From: Dicyema japonicum | Taxonomy: Eukaryota; Dicyemida; Rhombozoa; Dicyemidae | Reading direction: 5' to 3' | DNA length: 64,000 bases | Assembly (NCBI GenBank): GCA_011109175.1 | Contig: RDEW01000053.1 | Location: forward strand, 1-64,000 | Shown here: piece by piece, positions 25,181-36,599 of the stretch | How the letters are laid out: each line of letters opens with the position of its first letter | Position numbering within the stretch: position 1 is the stretch's first letter | Notes under the pieces: model-generated | Database searches by the model: none | What the model was told of the DNA's origin: nothing | Seen by the model: the letters and a program-made list of their open reading frames with translations, nothing else | Program-made: the position numbers and the translations under genes

Positions 25181-25538
25181 TTTTTATTTAAATTTCCTTT
25201 AATTTATTTTTTTGCTTTATTCATGACATCAATACATTGAGCAATGCATTTCTTGGAGAAATGTAGCATATGGACCCATCCTGTTTTGAAGATCGAAACT
25301 AACCAAAAAAGATCCTCCAAAATTACGGAAACGGACTTCTGAAAAGTCCAAGCCTCTGGAATCTCTAATACATAAGAACAGAGGAACTTGCCGTTGTGAC
25401 TATAAAATGACAAGTTATTGGACTAAGTAGGCAATGGGGAAAATCTAACCCTTAAAAATAGTTAATTCAAAGCATTCTACCATTATGCTAACTGGTAACC
25501 ACCAAATTATTAGCACCATAATGTAGTTTTTTAGGTTG
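25181..25538. other. Intergenic, no supported gene
   Basis: Spacer between copine and the next LINE. Nothing recognised. Confidence 0.4.
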
Positions 25539-27830
25539 AGGTTGGTGACGCATCTCAAATTACACTAATGTTTTTTTCACTCTTTTCAAACTCTCTGTTC
25601 ACGCATCCTTCAACGTTCGAGGACTAAAGTCGTCGGTCAAAAGGAGGTCACTCTGCCAGGATCTGAAACGATACAACATTACTATCTGCTCCCTGCAAGA
25701 GATCAAAGTCAAAGAAGGACATAAGGAAACAAAATGCTGACCACGACCTTATCTTGCTTCCTTCGTACTGTCACCACTACGGAATGGGCTTTGCGGTGGA
25801 TAGCAGACTCCGGGAATATATAAAAAGAATATGGAAAGTGAATGACAGAATTTGCGTAATTCAATTGGAAACTGGATCAATCTCTACAATTACAATTATA
25901 AAAAAGTGGAGATTGGAACGCGAAGGTCGGAAAAGGGGCCCGAGAACTGAGCTTCATGAGTACCCATGGGAGAGGTCATGTCTGGAGCAACTATGGCCAA
26001 CTTTGCGATTAATAAACAATTATTCATTTGCAACACAGCATTCCAGCACGCTGCAAGGCATATCACGACCTGGACTGGAGAACGCCGAGACTCAGATGGA
26101 CATGTAATCAAAATATATAACCAAATTGACTACATTCTGTGTCGACAATCACAGAGAGCCCTACTATCAGATACCCGAACATATGGAGGAATCCTAACAT
26201 CGAGTGACCATAAACTATTGGTAATCAAACTTCTCCTAAAGAGAAGATTTTTGATCAACAGAGTCAAAAACAGACACAGATAAGTTAGACACGCAGTCGA
26301 ACTCTTTTCAACAATCCTGTCCACAGAAATAACTATTCAGCTAAAATATCACAAACCATAGAGCCGATCAATCTCAATCTACCTGCTGGAAGTTTATGGA
26401 ATGAACTCGTAAACAAAATAAAATCAGTGGCTAATCGCACGATTGGGACAATTCTCAAAACCTTCAAAGGAATACACGACCCACATATAGATCACCTCTT
26501 CCATTTACAAAAGAATCTACGTATCAAATGCATGAAAACCCGCAACCACGTGAAAGCAACTGAGTTCAAAATCATACTACTCAACTCTGCGCAAAATTCT
26601 ATCGCTAATTGCTCTGGACAGAATAAAAGCCCCACTACGTGGATTTATCGGAGCTAGCCAAAGTGGGTTTGTCTCTGGAAGATCAACTATCGATGCCGTT
26701 TGGAGCCACAAATGGATGTGTGCTTCATGCCAAAAATATAGAGGAGTACCACATAATGGGAATCGACATATCTAAGGCATTCGACTCAATCAGCAGAGTC
26801 AAGATGATCCAAATATTAACACCACTACTCGAGGGAGATTGCATCAGAATAATTCGTTATCTACTCTCCTCCACTCAACTATTTATCCAGCTCGGAAATC
26901 AGAAATCCAGAGTATTCGGAACAAACAAGGGTACTCCCCAAGGAGACGCCCTATCTCCGGTCTTATTCATCGCATATCTGGAGCTCACGGCAACAGACCA
27001 CCGATTAGAAGGTATTATCGACAAATTTGCCAAAACATTTGAAAAATCATTCCTAAAAATTAACACCGAGAATACAGAATATACAGGCGATGCGAACAAC
27101 GACACGAGGAAAAATGGAAACATGCGAAAAAATTTGACACTCTCTTAGGAAATACAGAAGACATACTACGGAGAGAATCAAAACCGGTTTTACTGTACAA
27201 CTCTTCTACCTGGGCACTCACAAAGCCTTCTACCTGGCAAGAAAATCACTATCAGCTTTCGCTCTAAAAAGACTAAACAACGTAACAAATTTCTGCCTCT
27301 TTAAAAACCAAATTATACAATATGTTCGTAAAACCGGTTTTACTGTACAACTCTTCTGCTGGGCACTCCACAATGCCTGAAATGGAAAGTCTGAACTCCT
27401 TTATTAGAATGCAGCTGATACATTCTAAGAATTTCCTGACCAAAGCACATCTCAAACGAAGACCTATATTCCTATTACAATGTCCACCCATTGGACGGAG
27501 AAATAAGAAGTAGCAGATAGGGCTTATTTGGTCACATCTTAAGAATGGACAGGAATACTTTCGCTAATCTCGCGATGGAACACCACTATGCTCTTCATCC
27601 GGGATCGACTTTCTAGGGAAAATCAGAACTACTCTACCAACCCTTCTACATCAAGACCTTACTTCGATTGGGAAAGGGTTAACGTTGGCAGATAATCTTG
27701 AGCACCTGAGGAACCTATCGAGGAACAGAGGGAACTGGAAGCGATTAACAAAACGCATCCAGGAGAGGGTGGCACAAGCGAGATAACTTTACTAACGTTG
27801 TTTTGCGGTGTGCTTATTAATAATAAATAT
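25539..27830 (+). mobile_element. LINE family A copy 3, decayed
   Basis: Begins GAGGTTGGTGACGCATCTC, a variant of the shared 5' motif, then ASFNVRGL. Endonuclease pieces lie at 25700-26280 (NQIDYILCRQSQRALL, SSDHKLLVIKLLLKRRF). Reverse transcriptase pieces at 26640-27010 include GIDISKAFDSISRVKM and GTPQGDALSPVLF; the YADD box is not recognisable because of a deletion. At 27183-27360 a short segment is duplicated (see findings). The 3' end reads GTGTGCTTATTAATAATAAAT near 27809-27829. Several frame changes make it non-functional. Confidence 0.88.
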
Positions 27831-28050
27831 ATAGTGTAATCACATGTAGAGCTATAATAACACACGTGCGGCATGCGAAGCGATTCTATCTAGTAGCCAC
27901 TTAAAACACTCGGACACGATATTTCTTTAGAGATGAGGTAATCCCCCGTAACCCTGTTGGCAGGAACGAAAAAAATAGATTTAATAAAATAAATATTTAT
28001 TTACAAAAAAAACACTAAATTTAAAAAATAAATTAAAGTACCGCCTTTTC

Positions 28051-28621
28051 ATGTGAGCCTATTATTTATTGAAGGGATTATTCATTCGAAGACGTTGAAT
28101 TTTTGGCAGAAAATGAACTTATCGGAATCGTTCCAAACTTCACTATGAACAGACTTTGTCTTATCTGTGGTGAATTTGGACCATTTGTAGCAGGTCTTCC
28201 TACTGAAACTCCTCTCTGGGTGGCTATAACTCTACGCCAGCGACACAAATGTTCAATTATTCTTCCAAATTGGTTCTCGATCGAGTCCTTTAAACAAATG
28301 AAGGAAATGGAGAAGGAATCCAAGATATTCTGTGCTCTTCCGTCACAACATTTCCGTGAAATATCCTATCAGCTGATTAGACACGTGGGTGATGAGATCC
28401 CACACCTGGTTCAACTCAAGTCGCTCCTTCTGGACATAATCGACGTGAGATTGAACAAACTGAGGAACAGTGTGGTCGCTTTCCTGAAGAACACGGCTTC
28501 CGTGAATGTTTTGGCCACATATGCCCGACTGAACAACCTCACGCCCTTCGAGATATCTCTTTTTAGGGATCATTTTACTTCCTCGCTTGATTTTGTACAT
28601 AAAATCAGATATTCTATCTGA
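28051..28621 (+). CDS. GINS2: GINS complex subunit Psf2
   Basis: Psf2 is one of four GINS subunits that, with Cdc45 and MCM2-7, form the replicative helicase in the nucleus. The start codon is itself split: AT at 28051-28052, a 22-nt intron (28053-28074), then G at 28075. Splicing yields MDYSFEDVEFLAENELIGIV, matching the conserved N-terminus of the family. Other hallmarks: GEFGPFVAGLPTETPLWVAI, LRQRHKCSIILPNWF, MPS-equivalent ALPSQHFREI, and the C-terminal ARLNNLTPFEISLFRDHF. Length is 182 residues against about 185 usual. The rest of the gene is one exon. A slight expansion lies between RNSVVAFLKNT and NVLATYARL. Confident assignment; the split start rests on the fit of the spliced N-terminus. 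Confidence 0.93.
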
Positions 28622-28691
28622 TTTATTATAAATTATTTTTGTTTAATTATTTTATTTATTTAAATTTTATTTTATCACGTGGGGCTTTGTT

Positions 28692-29001
28692 ATGTCAAGG
28701 AGTCTTAATAGCAAACGCGCAAAGAAACTTAAAAATCTCAAACGACTGAAGATGAGAGAGAAGGAAATGACAAGACTGAAGGCAGCCATTAGTAAGGATC
28801 CGTTAAATGGTTTAAAGTCCTCAAATTATTGTAGATACTGCTTACAGGTCCTCTGAAGCAAAAGAAGTCGTGATGACTGACGGGGACTCTCAAAAGAATA
28901 AGAACATGGCGAATTTTATCCACTCCAAGGAAGTTAGGAAGCGAAAGAGACAGTTAAAGAAGATAAGCTTCAATGCAAAAAGAAGAGGTCGAAGGATTTA
29001 A
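28692..29001 (+). CDS. Small basic protein, LLP homologue-like (2 exons)
   Basis: Exons 28692-28809 and 28835-29001, split by a 25-nt intron, give 94 residues that are strongly basic. The N-terminus MSRSLNSKRAKKLKNLKR resembles the MAKSLRSKwkRk-type start of LLPH/LAPS18, a nucleolar protein. The C-terminus (SKEVRKRKRQLKKISF, NAKRRGRRI) would suit RNA or nucleolar binding. Only 70 bases separate it from the stop of Psf2, on the same strand. The frame on both sides of the intron is open only when it is removed. The family assignment is tentative because similarity is short and composition-driven. Confidence 0.55.
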
Positions 29002-29500
29002 CTTTTGTTAGTATATTTGTTTTTATTATTGTTTTTTCAAGTCATCAAATATAAAAGCTATATGAAGTGTTATGTTCAGTTACATTCAGACGTATGACAA
29101 AAACTGGGGGTTCCTTGACGCAAATCGGGATGATCGAAATGGGAGTTATTTTTTTAGACAATTTGAAACCACCAAAGTGATGATATTGCTATTTTTATAA
29201 CCTGAAGTCGTTCATAACCCCCATTTTTAATTATCATAGTCGCACTCTACTCATCAATTTTTTTGTTAGACGGAGAAAAGTATCCTTCCCTTTGCTGCCA
29301 ATTTTACTTTCTAAAAATGCAGATACTTCCTCTCCAGTTTAATTTTTGAAGTCTTACAAAATTATGCTCCCTTCATTGGGAACACGCCGGAGTATTGAGA
29401 TTGTATTGCCAATCAGGAGATTTTATCATGGGTCCCAATACTTTTATCGAGAATCGATCCTTTCTGCTCCCCTCAGAGTATTGTTCCCATAAAAGGAGGA
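29002..29500. other. Intergenic, no supported gene
   Basis: AT-rich spacer. Nothing recognised. Confidence 0.4.
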
Positions 29501-29504
29501 AAGA

Positions 29505-29885
29505 TCTAACATCGATCGAAGAATACCCCATTAAAACTAAGCTTGCCATATAAAAGCAAGAAGGATCTAATATTGGTCCAAGACTACTCGTAGAGTGCAG
29601 GAAGATCTATTATTGGTCCAAGTATTTCCCGTAAAACTAGAAAGGTCTTATATTGGTTGAAGAATATCTCACAAATGGCAAAAAATCCATTATTGCTTGA
29701 CACACATCCCATAAAGGTCAGAAAGGTATCATTGGTCAAAATATTTCAAATAAATGCCAGAAAGCTCTATTACTCGATAGATACAAAAAACCTAACATTG
29801 GTCAAAGAATATCCACTAAAGAGCAAAAGATCTATTATTACCGACAGTTATCCCATAAAGACAAAAAAATCTAATATTGATCGTC
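29505..29885. repeat. Degenerate tandem repeat, about 40-bp unit, about 10 copies
   Basis: A phrase like GATCTATTATTGGTCCAAG, followed by a variable half with ATCCCATAAA, recurs at intervals of roughly 38-42 bp (for example near 29570, 29610, 29651, 29689, 29730, 29796, 29838 and 29876). Unit identity is modest. The 79-codon frame across 29657-29896 simply reads through the repeat. Confidence 0.8.
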
Positions 29886-30025
29886 GGATTTATTAAACCC
29901 GCCAAATCTGGGGGTCGATAATCAAATGATTGTTTGAGTCTGTAGATTAAATATTTTTATTTGTTTTTTGTAGATTATAACCAAAAGTAGAATCAATACT
30001 TTAAACCCCAAATTATATTTTAATG

Positions 30026-32303
30026 TTAAAGTTGAACGTAAATCTTGTTAATTTCACTTGATTTTGAGATTTTTTTCGAAAGGCAGCATCTATCATTTTT
30101 GATATAAGCGTAATTCCACTCCATTTTATTATTGCACCACGAATGAAACGAACAGCTTAACAAAAACGTGTGATTCTTGTGACACTGAGGGTCGTATGGA
30201 TTCCCAACCGATGCCTTTTTCCTTGCTATAATCACCTGAATCGATTCCGTCATTGGTTTTCCGCATATTAGTCTTGCCTTTGGTAAAATGTAAGCTAAAC
30301 CATCGTTTCCTCCGAATTTGAGTACACAACGCAGGAGGTGGCTGAGGGTTTAACCCCATAACAGCCAACAGTATTCGAACAAGAACATCCGATTATGACA
30401 TGTGATTCGGGACACTCAGCCTTTGACAATCTCCCTGTATTTCCGTTGATTAGCAAAATTTCCGTAAAGTACTTCGAGACCAAGTCTATCGACTTGATAG
30501 AGGATTGTCCATCCACTGTTCTGCAAAAATGATTGATTAGCCAACCCACTAGCATTCAGGTAGTTCGAGTTTATTAGAGAAGTGACTGTCGTCCTCAGTT
30601 GGAACGACTGAGTTTTCGAGTCGCTGCAAATGGCTTTCGCCTATAAATCTGACTGAATCCGACCTGAATGAAGCTGTTTCCATTCTTTGCGTATACACAG
30701 CATTTGCCATCATAAATCCACGAAATATCCGAGGTAGATTTTGTGGAAGAACAGTCGGAAATTATTTTTGGAGTAGGACAGCCCACGCACGTGGATGTTT
30801 GCTTTTCTGCTTCTTTGGCGAAAATAACATCGCTGAATTTTTCAGAGGCGAATGAGGCTTCGAATATAAGGTTATCTTACTCTTGCAGATTGCTACGATT
30901 GTTGGGTCCTTGCCGTAGACTTGGCAGTAATTTTCGTTTAATTCAACGTTCACTAGTCTATTCGGTTTATGAATGAATCTACTTGGAGGGTATGCAGTCC
31001 ACTAAAGTTTCATTGTCTTTGCAGGAGACTTTGTGAACCCCAATACCAATTAACTTGTGGGATGTGTAGGTGTACGTCGAAAATTGAGAATTCTCACAAT
31101 AAGCGACAACCTGAATCACCAGAAAGCTCAAACCTGCTTGTTTTCGTCATTCGAGATGCAGGTGTTGAATTGCAGCTTAGCAAAACTATCAAATCCATAG
31201 CAGTGAGCGAGCTTTGTTCCCACGGGACAGGAGGCTGGGATCGAGGAGTCTGACACCACGAGTTTGGCTTTGTCAACTACAAATAATTCAAATCACCATG
31301 CCAATCGCAATCGCATAGATCTCACAGCCATCACAGGAAGATTTCGGGACACAACTTTTGTCCAAGTTGTTCTTGACTATTCCAAATGTCTGAGCAGAAT
31401 TTGGCCTATTTACATAATTTGGGGGGTACTTGATCTTTATTAAGCATCCCGTTACATATTCTGAGTAAATATTATCAGGTCCCGGCTTTCTGATGACTGT
31501 TTTATATTCGTTATCCTTCACACAGCCAATTATGGCCGGACAAATTTAAAATGAGCTAACCTTGACTTCTTTGTCGTTATTAATGTAAGTGACAATGCAC
31601 TGGTTGTCCCTTATTTCAGTGGAAGAGCATTTCTCGGGGACCGCACAATCACAGGACTTGATTGTATAGTTTTTCTGGCAGGTTCCTATCGAAATGATCG
31701 TTCCGTCGTCTTTTGTGATGGTGTATCCATTCACGTGGTCGTCAATTTGTTCTTTCTAATAAACCAGACAGTTACTGAGACACGTGATTTCTCCAGTGAT
31801 GAAGACATCATTTTGATTACCCTTTTTGTTCTTGAAGTAGCATTTATTATACTTCATCATGATTACGTGACTTCCTACCGGAAGCCCGCTAAAGCTGAAT
31901 ATTCACGACTCACGGATTGTACATTCTGCAGTCACTCATCACAGTTCCAGAGGGACAGGCCATTTTCCCGCATTTGAGTATAACCTTGGTGTACACTTTG
32001 GCCTCATATTTTTCTCGTGGAACACATTTTGCCATAGTCTTTCATTCCTCACATAAAATACCCTAAATTTGTATTCCCGGTTTGCTCCGAATGAGTAGCA
32101 CATTCTTCCCTTTACAAACGTTCCGTATGAATATCCATCGTAGTAACATTTAGAGACTACCATATTCGGAGGGCATCGAATGGTTGAAACGAAGACACTT
32201 CCTTCAAATGCTCCCCCATGAATTTTTATTTCTCCGTCAACTAAACTATTGACGATTTAATACATTCTAAAGCAAAACGGAATAGCAAAAGTAGCACAAT
32301 CAT
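30026..32303 (-). CDS. Secreted cysteine-rich protein with about seven tandem modules (13 exons)
   Basis: Thirteen exons on the minus strand join in phase to 641 residues: 32303-32264, 32240-32062, 32038-31914, 31888-31776, 31751-31561, 31515-31326, 31276-31134, 31110-30983, 30957-30881, 30857-30664, 30640-30481, 30434-30301, 30277-30026. Introns are 23, 23, 25, 24, 45, 49, 23, 25, 23, 23, 46 and 23 nt. The start MIVLLLLFRFALEF is a plausible signal peptide. The mature part repeats a module with a Cys-Pro start and a hydrophobic pair before a second Cys: RCPPNMVVSKC, ACPSGTVMSDC, SCPVGTKLAHC, GCPTPKIISDC, ECPESHVIIGC, QCHKNHTFLLSC. Each is followed by a Cys-Val or Cys-Cys-Val strand and sometimes AKAIC. 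The pattern recalls the cysteine-rich modules at the PCSK9 C-terminus, but no protease domain is present. No membrane helix is seen. An extracellular adhesive or host-interaction role is possible but only inferred. Confidence 0.75.
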
Positions 32304-32419
32304 TGCTTACTTCAAAAATGCCAGGATTATATATCACAGAGGTTACAGATGGCGTGGAATAAATTTGTCCACAGACTGTCGTTTTTTATCGATAAATCAA
32401 ATTAGCTTCCATTATGTCG

Positions 32420-33320
32420 TTACTTTTAGCAGACAGTCAGCCCATGGTTAGAATCACCCTTTCTGCAAATGGGTTTGCTAGATCATATCAGGAACGTAGG
32501 AAACCCATGCCATTTCTCAGCGCCGTCTCTTCAGAAAGGAGACTGGTGATGGACGAGCAGTTGGCTTGCATGAGAGGTTATACCCTGAATCCTAGAAGTA
32601 GGACAGGAAAATCTCCAGTCCGAACAAGCATATTCAATTGTCGGCACAATAACTTGAAGGTAGACTTTACTAATAAAATCTGCAGGTGGGAAGGGGGTCT
32701 TCTTATGGTAAATTGAGAACGTTCCATTTTCAAAGCCCCTTGGTTAACACCTCTTTCGCGTGACTGGAAAACGTCATTAAAGAGTCGAAAGTTACTCCAA
32801 AAATCTTATAGATTCGCGTAGAATGAATAGGGATGTCTCTAAGGAATAGCTCGAGTCCACTCGTTAATCTCCAGTCACTAGTGAACAAGGTGAACTGAGA
32901 CTTGAATGCGGATCAAGACAACATATTTTGGGATAACCAGTCACAAACCTGGTTGAGGTGTGACTGAACCACAGCCAAGGAGAGATCTATCTCTTGTGGG
33001 GATAATGAGGTCATCCACGTAAGATGAAAACATAATGTCCTGATCTTTGGCAGTAGGTAACTCGTGTAGAAATAAGTTAAACAGGAACGATGATAAAGGG
33101 GAACCTTGGTGGACCCAATTTGGTAGTTGCCTAAATTAGTTTATCGATCCGGACTCTTCCACGTCGGTTATCATGTCGAAGCAGTCTGTGATGTGATGGA
33201 TTGGGAGACGGATCCCAATTGAGTCGTGTTGAAGAACGGCCTGATCTGAAGAAGTCTGCGAACAACGATGACTTGAGCAGACTCGCGTTTGGAAAGTATC
33301 CATTCATGTTGATTTCCAAA
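32420..33320 (-). mobile_element. Jockey-like LINE, C-terminal half
   Basis: Reverse transcriptase and thumb read on the minus strand in several frames: GSPLSSFLFNLFLHELPTA, catalytic YVDDLIIPTRD (33.0 kb), then QSHLNQVCDWLSQN, IYKIFGVTFDSLMTFSSHAK (32.75-32.9 kb) and VPTIEYACSDW (32.63 kb). Second residue of the catalytic box is Val. The endonuclease is absent. The upstream end of the secreted-protein gene lies about 120 bp away. Confidence 0.75.
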
Positions 33321-33384
33321 CACTGGCTTGGTCGTTACGCCATTTAACCTTTTGCCATCATCCTTGTCACGTTTGACTTATCCT

Positions 33385-34390
33385 AATGCGAATGCACGAC
33401 ACCCTGATAGCTGGGTCGAGTGTGTCTGCCAGAACCCACCTAGGCACTATCAGACTTTTTTGTCTGCTAAGTATGGTGTTGATGATGGTGGGCTAGTAAA
33501 TGTGAAGGCGTTGATCCAATTTCAATATAATAATTTGATGGAAAAGATCAACTAAAAAGCCTTCATAAGGTCCTCTTCAGAGCATTGGACAACCCACATG
33601 TCGACCTTAAGTCATATGGCTAAATTACGGTGACTACCCATATCGATCGGAGGTGATGTACACGTATATGCAAGACCGCAATATTTTTTGGGGTCGATCA
33701 ACAATACATGTCCCCATTGTAAGTCAAGGAGCATGTCGGTTGATCATTTAGCCACTCGTGCGGATCCATGCTCTGCCACGACTATGTGGAGGCATAACGA
33801 GGTAGTAAGGAGTCTTCATCTTTAACTATGCAATAAGTATGGTATTCGCCACACCAGAAAGTTGCGGACTCTTAAGGTGCAATCTGTAGTAGAGAACACC
33901 AGGGTCCAAATTAAGGTAGACAGTGTTATCCGTACCTCGATGCAAGTCAAGCACAATAAACGGTGTTGCACGATGAGGAGTCTGGCCAAGTCCTTATCAT
34001 AGAGGTTGGCATTACGTCTCAAGACCGTTTGCAGATTGTGGAGGTGGAGAAAAAAAGGAAGTATGACTTGCTTGCAAACGAGATGGGGCAGATGCTTGGT
34101 TGCAAGGTCCTCGTTATTCCAATAGTAATGACGTTGGAAGGAATTGCAACAATGTACCACAAGGGTTATGTGAAGCAGTTGGGGGTAGATAGGAAGCTCC
34201 AGGCCTATCTACTGTCCACTGTATTAAAGCGGACTTTAGATAGTTTGACACTGGAGTGTAGGAGGTAGAGCCCGGAGATGCCATATGGGCAGAGGGTTCA
34301 ATTGGACAAGGCGTTCTCGGAGTTGTTTCAGCAACCAGAATCGAACCTGCCTGAGGAGGCTGGCGAACAGGCAGGCGAGGAAGCTTGTTA
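33385..34390 (+). mobile_element. R2-like LINE (family C) copy 3, C-terminal part with zinc knuckle and endonuclease
   Basis: Starts near MRMHDTLIAGSSVSA and repeats, in opposite orientation, the 19.67-20.15 kb part of copy 1 with little divergence. It continues past the point where copy 1 stops. The zinc-knuckle-like segment reads CPHCKSRSMSVDHLATRADP. The restriction-like endonuclease region runs 33.95-34.27 kb (HDEESGQVLIIEVGITSQDR, KYDLLANEMGQML, LQAYLLSTVLKRTLDSL), ending in a stop at 34268. One or two frame breaks occur between knuckle and endonuclease. The 3' flank after 34390 is AT-rich. R2-type elements use this endonuclease for target cleavage; the family match is by motif only. Confidence 0.85.
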
Positions 34391-34660
34391 ATCATTAAAT
34401 ATTAACTTTTTATTGTTGGTTAAATAAAGTGGGGTTAAAATTAATTTTGTTTGCTAGTATAATTTTAATTATTGTCCTATAGTATGAGAACCCGGGGACA
34501 TCTTCGTGTCCGAGCTGATAAGTCAAACTTATCACTCCAAAACATATGATTACAGGAGTCATCAATGAAACCAAAGGAATCACAATATATTTCCATGATG
34601 CACAGTATCAAAAGGATTGAAAACGTATCAAAGGAAAAAGTTCAAAAATCTATTGAAGAT

Positions 34661-35675
34661 CAGTGTTTCTCAAACTGGGGTCCGCGGAACAATCTTTAGT
34701 AATTTATATTAGTCTACTTTTATATTATATTTTTTTAAATTATTTTGAATTAAATTTAAAAAAAAGTGCTTAATTTATCCTTGTAGGAATGTCCTGTTCA
34801 AATAATTCAATGAATAAAAATACATTTTCTGATACTCGTTTATTGACTTTATTGGAATTTCTGGTGGATATATTTGAATCTGTGAATTTTGTTAATTTAC
34901 AACTGCAAGAAAGAGATACCACAGTCCTCCATTGCCATGAAAAAATGACTGGTTTCAAAATGAAACTAGAACTGTAGAATTCAAAATTAAATAGTTACAA
35001 CGTTGCGCCATTTCCACATCTAAATATATTTATTGATGAAAATGAACTTTGCATTACAGCATTGATGTGATGAAACAACACATATTATTTACTAATAGAG
35101 AAATTTCTAGGTATTTTTTCGTTATTTATAAATTTTTAGATATTTTCCTGATAATTCTGAATTTGATAAGTACGATCGTTTTCTCAGCAACCCATTTGCA
35201 ATTTCAGTTAAGGATCTCCCTTCTGAAAACCGTATAATTCAGGAACAATTTATCGATTTGCTTAATGATGGATATGCAAAACACGTTTTCAACGAAGTTT
35301 CCCAAAGCGATTTTTGGATTCAAATGGCTGATTCCTATTCAGAATTGGCAAGGATGGCGCTTACAGTGCTCATTCCATTTGCAACTACATATGAGAGTGA
35401 GACAGTGTTTTCAGCACTACTTACCGTCAAATCAAAATTCCGCGATAGATTGGATGTGTCAAATGACATGAGGGTTGCATTGTCTAAAACACAACCCGAC
35501 TTAGAAAAACTGGTGGTGGCCAAACAAGTGCATCCATCTCATTAATTATCATTCTTTAATTTTGCACTAATTTTTGTTTTTGTTAAAATGATAATTCACT
35601 AATTTAACGAAACACCGCAAGCAATTAAAAAAAAAAGGACCGCGACTTCTTTTTTTTAAAGTTTGAGAACCACTT
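34661..35675 (+). mobile_element. hAT transposon of ZBED5/SCAND3 type, short, with both ends
   Basis: The left end CAGTGTTTCTCAAACTGG and the right end AAAGTTTGAGAACCACTT are inverted repeats of the common animal hAT type. Flanks TTGAAGAT (34653-34660) and TGGTAGAT (35676-35683) form an 8-bp target duplication with two mismatches. Inside, 34789-34975 (FLVDIFESVNFVNLQLQERD) and 35140-35545 (FLSNPFAISVKDLPSENR, DFWIQMADSYSELARMALT, LIPFATTYESETVFSAL, KFRDRLDVSNDMRVALSKTQ) match the C-terminal half of ZBED5-like transposases including the dimerisation region. The catalytic core is deleted and frames are shifted. Non-autonomous. Confidence 0.9.
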
Positions 35676-35683
35676 TGGTAGAT

Positions 35684-36110
35684 AGATAATTTAATTAACA
35701 CAACAAACTCGTTACTAAGTAAAAAGGGAGAAACCAACGAGTTCGTCCTGGTAGACGGGGTCTGGTATAACGAGACACCATATGTCTCTTCTTCGAATTA
35801 TTGACCCCTTCACCCAACAAGAATTATTTTTTACGTAGTGCAATATTTTTTCAATGGATCTTGCACGTATTTCATAACTTGGCGGTAATTTAGATTTTAA
35901 ATAAAGTCCATATACAGTTTAATAGCACATCTTTTTGATTTATCGAGAAGCTCTACAAGAATACTTCTCTCATCACTTTCAAACCATCCTTGGAGCCATA
36001 AATTCAAGAATGGTTCTATACAAGCTGTATGCACATAGATAAAAGTTTCCAGACTCAATTGAAAACGTAGAAGCGATTTCAACATCGTTATAGCTTTTTT
36101 CCTTTTTTAA
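35684..36110. other. Intergenic, no supported gene
   Basis: A 62-codon minus-strand frame at 35897-36085 has no recognisable domain. Confidence 0.35.
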
Positions 36111-36195
36111 TGAAGGAACCCTTCGAGTTCACACAAACACCAAGATATTGCAATTGTTCCATGCATTTGATTGCTCCACTTCGTTTAGACGGTTA
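36110..36195 (-). mobile_element. Tiny LINE fragment
   Basis: On the minus strand this reads SGAIKCMEQLQYLGVCVNSK, resembling the strand after the catalytic box (LGV motif) of LINE reverse transcriptases. It is too short to classify. Confidence 0.4.
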
Positions 36196-36599
36196 ATCGC
36201 ATATGTAAGTTTTCTCGATTGTCTTTCAGATGCCCCCGGAATAGATTCCCAGAAGAAGAAGAAGCCGGTAACCATTTGTTTTAGAATGACTTATCAGCCC
36301 GGACGTGATACTACACGACAATTATTGATCCAGTCGGCTTAAGAGATACAGCGTCGTCCCCCATCGTTGCAACAACGGTTGTAGCCAGACAACTGAAGCA
36401 CCCAATGTGTTTCAGGGACAAATGACTTGCGATTGTAGCCAGAAATCTCAGTCAGTCATAATAAAAAATTTTAATTTTCTTTTATTTCTATTTGACAGTT
36501 TCACCGATTTTATTTCACAGATAATTTATTTGCAAAACTATTTCAGGTTTTCTGAGTAATTTTCTTAAAAAGCACTGTTTTACCGATACTTCTCAATGC

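Noticed and set aside
29505-29885. CRISPR-like array
   Set aside because: Units are degenerate and spacers are not distinct; the DNA is clearly eukaryotic, so this is a minisatellite-type repeat.
32414-32716. 100-codon plus-strand frame
   Set aside because: Antisense to the jockey-like LINE C-terminus read on the minus strand.
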